Assembly (NCBI GenBank): GCA_031472005.1 | Contig: PZJY01000001.1 | Span: 3,720,001 to 3,784,000, forward strand | Direction: 5' to 3' | DNA: 64,000 bases | Source of the DNA: Tetracladium setigerum | Lineage: Eukaryota; Ascomycota; Leotiomycetes; Helotiales | In this document: in pieces, positions 54,881 through 64,000 of the stretch | Numbering within the stretch: position 1 is the first letter of the stretch | Layout of the letters: every line of letters starts with the position of its first letter | The notes under the pieces: model-generated | What the model saw: only the letters and a program-made list of their open reading frames with translations | Database searches by the model: none | Told to the model about the DNA's origin: nothing | Position numbers and translations under genes: made by a program

Positions 54881-55765
54881 ATGAACCACCTTCCACAAGC
54901 CTGGGGTCGCCCAAGAGATGATGTTTATGGAGCCTACGACCATTCATACCTCCAGAGTAATGGCCCAACCCAACACACTCAACAACCTGTCGTCACTGGA
55001 ACTTCGGTGCTTGGTCTAAAGTTCAAGGATGGTGTGGTAATTGCAGCGGATAACTTGGGTATGTGATGCTCCCTTTGCCTTGCATCTACCCGGCTAACTT
55101 GGATGCGCTGGATAGCCTCGTATGGATCTCTCGCCCGCTTCACTGATGTCAAGCGTCTACGAAAGTTTGCCGACACCTCGATTGTTGGCTTTGGCGGCGA
55201 TGTATCAGATATGCAATACCTAGACAGAGTCCTTAAGTCCCTCGATACCGAAGAAGACTACAGCTCGGCAGGCCATACCCTCAACGCCAAAAACCTCCAC
55301 ACCTATCTCGCCAAAGTCTTTTATAAGCGACGATCCGACTTCGACCCATTGTGGAATCAGGTTTTGGTCGGAGGCTTGGATGACGAGGGAAAGCCCTTCC
55401 TGGCAAGCGCAGATCTGCTGGGAACAACATTCAGTGCACCAAGTTTGGCAACAGGTTTCGGCGCTCATCTGGCCCAGCCATTGTTAAGAAAGGTGGCATT
55501 TGATGAGGAGGCTGCTTCTAAGTTGTCCAAGGAGGATGCTGTTGCGGCGATCAAAGAGAGCATGAAGGTCTTGTACTACAGAGATGCTAGGAGTTTGGAC
55601 AAGTACTCGATTGCCGTTATCACCAAGGAAGGCATCGAGCTGAAGGAGGACGAGAAGTTAGAGAACCAAAGCTGGGCATTGTAAGTCTTTCAGCCCTTTC
55701 GGGAACCAGAACTAACATGAAGTAGTGCGGATAAGATTCGAGGATATGGAACACAAATCAATTAG
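54881..55765 (+). CDS. PRE4: 20S proteasome subunit beta-7 (PSMB4/Pre4)
   Basis: Non-catalytic beta subunit of the 20S core. Exons 54881-55058, 55116-55680, 55726-55765; 260 residues. Seen: propeptide MNHLPQAWGRPRDDVYGAYD, then QQPVVTGTSVLGLKFKDGVV + IAADNLGASYGSLARFTDVK, the beta-7 core signature, and KRRSDFDPLWNQVLVGGLDD. The C-terminal tail IRGYGTQIN is coded by the last small exon. Second proteasome gene in the window; it lies 15.7 kb from PRE7 on the other strand. Confidence 0.96.
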
Positions 55766-56602
55766 GATTGTCTTTCACCTTCAATGTACCACTAGAATGA
55801 GCGAATGAAACATGATTCCCCGATATCAAAGAGCTTTCAAACACTGGAGGATGTTTCGAAACTACTGAGCCTTCAAACGCCGTCCGATATTGTGCCCTTC
55901 CTAGCTACCTAACATCAAGCCCCCTATCTCCTTGTATCCATGTGATGTCCGGATAGATCAGACCCATACATAACCTTTGACATGGCTTACAATTAATCCT
56001 AAATTCTATGTAGCCTGATGATTCTTAATTTCTGTTTGAATTATCTGACGTTTTTGCCATAATAACCATAAACCGACATGCCTCGGAAGCGTGTTTGGAA
56101 GCGAAGAAATGGACCTTCGAGAAGTTTGGTTTGTTCCTGGCCCCAACGCAGGAGAACCTTGTTCATCCGCCACATTCTGTGACAACCTCGCCATCGCATA
56201 ATATTCTACCAACACCCCGAAATCGCGCTCCATAACCTACACCTCTATTCGCACTCACAACAAATTGTCACTAGACCAATTTGCACTCTCTCCAGTCGCA
56301 AACACCCACATTACCCATTACCCACCCCACGCGAGTTGCAAGCTCTAAAAGGCTTCCCGCGCAACTTCCGACCACCCTTGAATGTCGGGGGCAAAGCCTC
56401 ACATTTCCACAGCAGACGGCGCACAAGACGAAAGGTGACTGTTATGCAGTCAGCAAGGGCAAAAGCAGAATCGCAAGGTCGGAAAGCCAAAGTAAATTAT
56501 TCTTTCTCTTGCGTTGGGTCTGGCAGATTGCTCTCCTGACCGACTCTACTTTCCCAAGTATCCGAGACTGACTCCGCGTGCCACAGCTTGCCAATTCATA
56601 CC
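55766..56602. other. Intergenic 837 bp, no gene seen
   Basis: Between PRE4 and the CAMK-type kinase, both on the plus strand, so it holds the kinase promoter and leader. Short frames without domains. Confidence 0.5.
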
Positions 56603-59123
56603 ATGAGCTACTGGAGTATGTACAACCTGTTTCTTAGTCCACCCGCGAGGACGCTTGCTAATACGCGGTTTCTTGCAGAGAGTTCTCGTCGCAAGATCTA
56701 AGGACCGTAGGAAACTACTCCCTGGGGCGTCTGATTGGGAAGGGGTCCTTCGGAAAGGTCTATTTGGCGACACACAAACTCACAAATGGGTCGAAGGTAA
56801 CTTGCATGCTGCATTAAACAAGTTGTGTTGCCTGACATAATTGCGCAGGTTGTTCTCAAGTCTGCGAAGAAGGACGATTCAAATCTTGCGCGAGAGATAC
56901 ACCATCACCGACAGTTCCTCCATCCGCACATTGCCCGCCTCTACGAAGTGATAGTAACGGAGAATTTGGTTTGGCTGGTGTTAGAATACTGCCCAGGTAT
57001 GTGGGGAACGCGAATGTGATATGTGATATCGGAAGGGGTCCTAACATGACTCCAGGCGACGAACTATACAACTATCTTCTGAAAAATGGCGCCCTACCAG
57101 TGGAAAAGGTCCAGAAAATCTTCACGCAATTAGTCGGAGCGGTTACCTATGTTCACAGCCAGCAATGCGTACACCGGGATCTCAAGCTCGAAAATATCCT
57201 CCTGGACAAGAATGAGAACGTCAAGCTATGCGATTTCGGATTTACAAGGGAATATGAGGGCAAGGCTAGCTATCTTCAAACATTCTGTGGGACTGTCTGT
57301 TATAGTGCCCGGAAATGCTCAAGGGGGAAAAGTATGCCGGGGAGAAGGTTGATGTTTGGAGTTTGGGGGTCATTTTATATGCTCTTCTTACTGGAGAACT
57401 GCCATTTGATGACGATGACGACAATATTACGAGGACGAAAATCTTGACCAGTGAACCGAAATGGCCTGAACATATCACACCAGATGCAAAGTCCTTATTA
57501 ACTGGATTGCTCTCTAAACGGCCTCTTCGACGGCCATGTCTTGCTGATATATTAACCCATCCCTTCCTTGCTGAACACGCACCCAATCAACAAGCCATAC
57601 TGAAACTTCAGCAACCAGCCCCATTTGCCACGGCTTTAGAGAAGGAAACTTTGGAGCGGATGAGAAGCGCAGGAGTAGATATTGATCAGGTGATTGAAAA
57701 TGTGTTATCGAAACGGTGTGATGGTTTGGCCGGGTGGTGGTCCCTTCTCATTGAGAAAGAAGAGAGGAAACAGATCAGGAGGGAGAGAAAACGTAAAGAG
57801 CGGGAGGCCGAGCATCGAGCGTCGAGGAGACTTAGTGGGGCAAGTAGTCGTATGGCACCGACTCTGAAAGGTGTGGACGAAGAAGGACAAGAAATCAAGC
57901 TCACGGAACCTCCAAGAAGTCGAGGCAGGAAAGAGAGACGAAGTGCTCACTATCCGGAGCTTGTTCTCACAGACCTTCCTAAATTGCCTGAAAACTCTCT
58001 GCTCAATTCACCAGACCTGGCTTCACCACCGCCTCCAATAGAGAAGGATTCGGTTCGTTCAGCAAGTTCATCTCGGCATCGACGTCCCGTTCCTCCGCCC
58101 AAGGAAGGGATTCTTCGTGGAGCTCGATCAAGAGGAAGCACATTGCAGCTTGTGACTTCAAATCCGGATTTATTGAATCAAAACGGGATCACTCCCGTGA
58201 GACCTCGTCGAAGGCATCAGCATCCTTTTATCAACCAGCTGGCACACTGGAAACACTGGTTGATAGATTCTGCAAAACGAACAAAGTCGCCAGGCAAAAG
58301 GATGACACGATCCACCCCTGATCTCTTGTCGAAGTCGCCGAACGGTTCCAAGAACAGCAACAATGATCCAAGTCCAAGACCGACAACCTCAAAAACTGTA
58401 CCTCCAAACAGACCTCTTTTGGAGGTCAGCCCTTCATATCAACAACCGATAACACGAGTTCAGACAACTCCTGGGAACAAACGACACTCCCTATCTCCCT
58501 CGCCTCTAACTCCTCGTTCCACGTTTCGACGGTCCAGCGCTGGTCTTCGCGGCCGTAAGTCAACGTCTTCTTCTGTTTCGTCTATTAGGAGCATACACCA
58601 CCACCATCACACCCACTCCAAAGCTTCATCTACTTCCTCCAACGGCTCAACCAAAAACTCGCTTCCAACACGCAGTCCTCACCATTCCGTCAAAGTCCTC
58701 CCCGCAACTCCAACTACAGGATCATTCCCAACCAACATTCGCCTGGTTCGTCAAACGCCAATGTCCACTTTCAACGAAGGAGCATCATGGTCATCGCCCT
58801 CGCAAGGCTTCGGCACAAACTCACCCAGCGGCGGTCTAATATTCGCCAAAAGGAAAAAGAATGTTTTCAAAGGCCCCATGCTCAACACCTCGATCCCGAA
58901 CGCTTCCACGGGCAGTAGCAGCGTTAATACCAAGCGAGGTCACAGCCACAGTCGAAGCACAAGTCTCGCCGGTCGTCGAAGTGGAGAGATCATTGAGGAA
59001 GAAGATGAAGATGAGATTGAAGAAGTGGAACAATTCTCTCCGATAACAGGCCCAGATGAGGTGGAAGAAACCATCTATCCTGCACCGCCAGAGTTTCAGA
59101 ATGGGAAGACCGCCGCAGCTTGA
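56603..59123 (+). CDS. CAMK/MARK-like serine/threonine kinase with long disordered tail
   Basis: Exons 56603-56615 (13 nt), 56681-56796, 56849-56996, 57056-59123. Start MSYWKFSSQDLRTVGNYSLG, then the Gly-rich loop GRLIGKGSFGKVYLATHKL, catalytic Lys in VVLKSAKKDD, CVHRDLKLENILLD, KLCDFGFTREYEG, CGTVCYSAPEMLKGEKYAGE and VDVWSLGVILYALLTGELPF. The APE motif is split by a one-base break at CCC 57308-57310; with one C added the protein is 781 residues. A coiled basic region (KEERKQIRRERKRKEREAEH) and a Ser/Pro/Arg-rich tail with a His run (IHHHHHTHSK) and an acidic patch (EEEDEDEIEEVEQ) follow. SNF1/MARK-like by motif; I cannot place it in a named subfamily. Confidence 0.88.
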
Positions 59124-62100
59124 GCCCGTCTCTTTACACGCATGACGAGATTTGAAATTTTAGCGGTCCATTGTTTCTTCTTTCCTATCTAGCTTGCACA
59201 GAAAGGTTCAGGGTGGCATGTGGGGTGTTCACAAGTTCACATTCAAATTTATACTTTCTGTTCTTTTCCAAATCTTGCGTCGCTTAGCGGTGTTGTTCCC
59301 CCCCTAGCTCTTGTTTCTTCTATTGCACATTTGTTCATGGATGATTCGTTTCTATCGTTCTTTTTCTTCTCAACACTTTAACTAGGGATATACAAACGGT
59401 TTTCAGTCGTCATCACATCTGGTTCTTTTGTTCTTTCACTTTGGTGGATCTCGGTTCTCACTGCGGGATGCGTGGCATACAACTTCTTGCTTTCTTTCTT
59501 GCTTGTATTATGTTATGACGAGGATGGGATGGATGTTTGTGGTGTTCTATATATCGACAGTGCCCTCACTTTTTTTTTCTTTTGTGGCGAGGTAGATAAA
59601 TTGGGCTACTGGTAGAACTTGATTGGGAATAGAAACGTTTGTAGGTACATCATACCATCATACCATGTCCATGTCCATGTCCATACGGAAATACTACACC
59701 ACACATACGCTTGCATTGATTGGCAGCCCAGCAATCGCACTGTAGACCGTCTTGTACTGTGATCTGGAACTGGAAGTCTTTGGTATTATATGCTTATCAT
59801 TCAGGGTACACGTTTTACATATTCTGTTCTCTTTGCCCGGCCATGAAGGTGCTAAAGTTGAACCATAGAGGGGGTCCAGCCGAATATTCGAAAGATCCAA
59901 AAGAAAAATGCATGAATTCTTCGCCTTTAGATATACATACCTACATCACCAGGCTATATAATTTCAACGGTACAGCGCGTGTTCTTTGATACTCCACTCT
60001 TCTCCATCACCTCTGGAGAAGCGACCTTCACAAGCGGTCGCATAATCAATCTCACACATGTATCTCATCTATATACCCAACTCACATATTTGGAGAGGAG
60101 TGCGAACATTGCTCTCCGTAAGTCCTAATCCACGTGTTCCTAATCCATGTGTCTGATCCAAGCTTTTCCAAAATGGCCAAACCTCCTTTCTTATCCGAGG
60201 TTTACATACAGAAGCTACCAAATGGGTATGCTGAAGTAGCATAATATCAATATCCAGCATCTCCTCCATCATTCAAATCCAGTTTAGTAATATATACAGG
60301 TGTAACTTTGTGTCGGACCTCGATTTCGACGTCATAAATGTCGATTTTCCTTCTTGGTGTACACCTGTTTACAAGCGAACAGCAAACAGCTGGTGGGATG
60401 AGGCATGCAAATTTTGGAATGCTTGGATCCTTTCCTGATCAAAACTCGACTACACATCCGGAAGTCTTTCATACAAGCTGTGGGAGTGTTTTTCAGTGCA
60501 TATTGGCCTTTATATCTTACGTCTAATTATTAAATGATAATGTATCTCACTCGCTGATTGCGGATTACCTCGCTCGTGGTCGAGACCTTCATCAAGGATA
60601 CGACATCCTACACAGCGATACACAGACCATCTAGAACCAACGAGCAGGGAAAATCATTGACAACAGCAAAAGCAAAACAATAACTCATATAATTCACCAG
60701 TTGTTGTATTGCAACTAAATCTTACATCGCTACGCAAACACCTTTTCGATTCGCTGATTTCATTCCGACGTCCTCCTCAATGGAGTTTTAAAATCGCCCA
60801 ACATACTTCCTTCTTCGAATCCTTTGCCACACAATATTTCAGGACTCTCAAGCGTGTGTACGTAAAAGATCCATTTCAACTACAGTGGCATTTATAACTA
60901 CGTTATTCACTATGCCCAGCCTAGAGAGGCCAAGATGAGGTGGGCCATCTCGATTAGAAAATTGAATTTCGTACGAACTGGCATGAATTGGTCAACGTGA
61001 AGGAGCAGGTGATCCTTTCACTTGCTAGCCTATCTATCTCTCTATCTATCATATCATCTCAAAGTTACAGGAATAAAAACGAGACGGCAAGACTTTCCTT
61101 CCAGGCACCTCTCCCCTCTCTGCTGGCCCTCCATGACCACCGCCCCTCTTCCTTCAGGCTTCAGCTTCTGAATCATTTCCCCGCAATACTTCAAATACTG
61201 TTTTGGACCACGCGATCATGTATCAATGTCAACGAGATATTTTTTGTCCCGAAAAATGAAATGCGATAGATTGTTCTCTACTCGGTTCGATCCGCATTCG
61301 AGATCGGCGTGACTAGGCCCCTACCTAGGTGCTCTTCGAATCCGCCACTACTTTCTTCTCACTAGTGAGTAAGTATACGCTTAGTGGATAATATATTTGA
61401 CGTGTACATAACTTGTCGTTCATGCATGACATCGAACAGATTGTCAGCAGGTCGACTTGAATTTCAAATTTCCATTTTGGACCACCTCTGTGTGTATGTA
61501 TCAAGGCTTTCTTGGTTATTTTTAGTTCAGAGGTCATAAAATGAACTAATTTTGCGTTATTTTTAAGAACCACTCAAAGCTACCTGTTCAAGTATAGACG
61601 GAGCAAGAGATGTGTGGAGTAGATTTCTGATAGATGCGCCTGCCATGAATCAGCATGGCAACCATGAGGTTCGTTATTCAACCAACGGTTGACCTTACCT
61701 CTGTTAGTGAATGACTTACAACGACCGTTTGTTGATCATCTTTGCATTAGATTCCGTGCAGCGAGAGCTGGAAGGCGAGGTAGCCTGGGTATACGCCCAA
61801 AAAATGTACATGTGACTCTTTTGTGAGTATACGCCGCACCCAATACTACTGTCCACTTTGACTGTACTTCATTCGAACTCTGAAACTCTATGATTTGAAG
61901 TATCAGAATGTGTGATCGGCAGTTCTGGATTCGAAATTGGGTTAGGAGAGTGTGAGCACGACTTGTTTTGAAGTGAAATGAATCAAAAAATGAGTGAAAC
62001 CTGGTATCGTGAACACTTAACGGCGGTGAAGGGAGGTTGTCTCAACAACAATCTCATTAATCAACCTACAGTACCGTATCTACAGTAGTCGAACCATATC

Positions 62101-64000
62101 GCCATTCGTGTAGCAAAACTTAATTATATGACTCGGTTGTACACCGCCCTGGTTGTATACACAATCTAAATGTGTACAGTCATTCCCTTCGTTGCCTAAC
62201 TAGAGGGGTACTGTAGTAAACCCATTTACAGTCCACTTAGGCTGAGTCCAATAATGTACACTTCAGATATACGTTGACGTCAAACTAACACAGAGGTTCT
62301 ATAATTGTAACAGCGGAGTAGCATAGCACAGCCGAGGCAGACATCGAGTCAAGTCAAGTCAAAACGAAGAAAAAGGAAATATATCAAGGCTGCAATTGCA
62401 CTTTAACACCAACCGGTCAATCTACCGAGGAAAAAGTAAACAAAACAACAAGGCGTACGCGTGCTGAGTGTTCCATAACGTATGTATGTCATATTGACGA
62501 CAGTAGTTTAGGTTTTGAAAACATACCTGCATGCAGCAAGGGTCCCATCCCAGATGTTTGCCGGCTTGTGTTTGGATGAGATACGCAGGTATGGGTATGC
62601 GCCGGTGAGTGTATGTATAATGTATGTGTATGCAGCTGTGTGTCTGTATGTATGTAACCCTGATTTCGCGGGTCCTTTTCTCCGGTGTGAAACAGTTTCG
62701 ACAGTGCGAATCGTGGATGGGAAGAACCGTCAGACACAATGATTTGGAAAAAGCAATGATGAGAGACTGAAAGGGCTCGGATAAGCGACTCTGGGATGCG
62801 AACCGAGGAAGAGATGGAGGAGAGGAGGGGTACTGTAGGTTGTGTGGTCATTTGTTGATTTGTTGTCTGTGAGTTGGGAGTTGTGAGTTACGAATAGTGA
62901 AGGTCTGGTGGGATGTTTGTACTGAATGTACCGGAGGTTTGTGATGGTATGGTTGTGCGTGTGTGTTTTGGAGAAGTTGAGGCTCTGAAGTTGGTGTTTA
63001 GTAGCTTTGAGATTGAAGTTGGAAGGAACCAGACTCTCAGTATTGCCCGTACTTGCCTCAGAATTTCCACCCCCGCTACCTCTTCCCTCGTTTCAACCTT
63101 CCTATTCCCTCACTCTCTTCCCTCTTCCCTCTTCTCTCTTTCCTCTCGTTCTGACCCCTCCTCAGAACAGTAAAGTGAATACACAATCACATGCCCGCAT
63201 ATTATTTCCCATCTCCTTCCCCATCTTCAAGCTCACCGAACAATCATCTTTTCCATCCTTGGCGTCCATCACTCGAGCCCTGTACCGTACCTCTCAAGAA
63301 CTCAAGAAAAAGAAAACAAAAGGAAAAAGAAATTAAAAGGTAAAATGAGTGTTCGACTTCGGGGTTGATATATACCAGTCAACCCATGAATCAAGCCAGC
63401 GCCGTGACGTACCATACTGAACTGTGCATACAACAAACCCTATTTATTATGTTCTCGTGCTCGGTGTGATCGACAACACATACATATATATCCGCCTTAC
63501 ATGCATCCGCCCTAACGTACTGTAGCTACTGTACATATTTTAGCAGTTGGACATGGTTCATGTAGGCTAATAGAAGCAGGGCAAGCAGATCTTCACCAAT
63601 CACACTGCCCTTTCTCCAGAATCTGAGATGTGAGTTTAGCTTTATCAGATATCATATCTGCATTCTTGATCGACGGGGCGGCGTGCGGCGTGCGCTGCTG
63701 CGGAGAATTTTGGAGCATATTGTACTGTAAGGGCCCCTGAAACGAATGACACCTCCATTTAGACCCTCTGATAGTGTTTAAGATTGCGGGGTGTGGGATT
63801 TGTGGTGGAATGGGGGGTGTATAGATTAGGTGGCGATCTTTTGTGGTTTGTTGATGTCGACTGAGTGATTCGCGAGCCAGATCTCGCTTAATTTTTTTTT
63901 TTGGAAGTATAGATGAATGAGAATGAGCCAGCGCGATATGGTAATCTTACATGCGATATGATCTTGTGACCGATTTTTGGGCACCTCAAAGGATCTCCCA
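59124..64000. other. 4.9-kb gene-poor end of window
   Basis: After the kinase 3' UTR no convincing gene is found. Frames up to about 120 codons overlap one another and lack domains. CT-rich tracts at 63070-63170 resemble fungal promoter/leader DNA and could precede a plus-strand gene outside the window. TACTGTA/TACAGTA words cluster here (62067, 62081, 62209, 62831, 63518, 63527, 63723). Confidence 0.55.
59664..59684. repeat. (CATGTC)3 short tandem repeat
   Basis: Three CATGTC units plus a partial, preceded by two ATCATACC-like units at 59650-59663; 3' of the CAMK-type kinase. Confidence 0.75.

Noticed and set aside
1050..57310. Programmed ribosomal frameshifting as the cause of the broken frames
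   Set aside because: The breaks occur in unrelated housekeeping genes at ordinary runs of three to five bases without a shared slippery heptamer or a following structure; a sequencing-type deletion is simpler.
61270..61310. tRNA-like T-arm (GGTTCGATCC)
   Set aside because: The flanking bases do not pair as a T-stem and no acceptor, D or anticodon arms could be drawn.
1..64000. Secondary-metabolite or other functional gene cluster around the CoA ligase and transcription factor
   Set aside because: The neighbours are conserved housekeeping genes with no synthase, P450, transporter or other tailoring enzyme next to them.

Overview
The window reads as nuclear DNA of a filamentous ascomycete (Pezizomycotina). 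The evidence is dense genes with many short GT-AG introns (about 45-75 nt, CTAAC/CTGAC-type branch sites), fungus-only families (Zn2Cys6 + fungal_trans_2 regulator, DUF3074, Mdm31) and the style of the intergenic DNA. A Leotiomycetes-like origin is my guess from protein flavour only; no marker in the window proves it.

Layout. 0-3 kb: Zn2Cys6 transcription factor. 2.9-4.5 kb: gene-free, with a 91-bp foldback palindrome. 4.5-6.9 kb (-): acyl-CoA/4-coumarate-CoA ligase-like enzyme ending in the peroxisomal signal AKL, with a 57-codon hydrophobic frame in its leader. 7.4-17.9 kb: Atp11 (+), BTB/POZ protein (-), THOC5-like THO subunit (-), GAR transformylase Ade8 (+), DUF3074 protein (-), lumazine synthase (+), a 910-residue disordered fungal protein (-). 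18-20.9 kb: gene-free, microsatellite-bearing. 20.9-29.1 kb: cation diffusion facilitator (-), Rad60/Esc2-type SUMO-like protein (-), Lsm6 (+), SAM methyltransferase (-), Hsp20 (-). 30.6-32.6 kb: RRM+YTH RNA-binding protein (-). 32.6-38.3 kb: gene desert. 38.3-59.1 kb: compact block of proteasome beta-6 (-), Stt4 PI 4-kinase (+), Mdm31 (-), Pno1 (+), Chk2/Rad53-type FHA kinase (-), HCNGP/SAP30BP-like protein (-), proteasome beta-7 (+), CAMK-type kinase (+). 59.1-64 kb: second gene desert.

The genes are mostly unrelated housekeeping functions (proteasome, ribosome biogenesis, mRNA export/splicing/decay, purine and riboflavin synthesis, mitochondria, lipid signalling, DNA damage). Many sit as divergent or convergent pairs. 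I see no biosynthetic cluster, virus, CRISPR array, rRNA or tRNA, and no convincing new multi-gene system.

The strongest window-wide signal is technical. Ten conserved reading frames or frame segments (eleven with Mdm31) break by what looks like exactly one missing base in a short homopolymer. Several affected genes should be essential. I read these as assembly/sequencing deletions, and list the corrected gene spans with the breaks noted. Other points are a 6-nt micro-exon, a GC-AG intron in the YTH domain, and the words TACTGTA/TACAGTA recurring in the gene-poor DNA.
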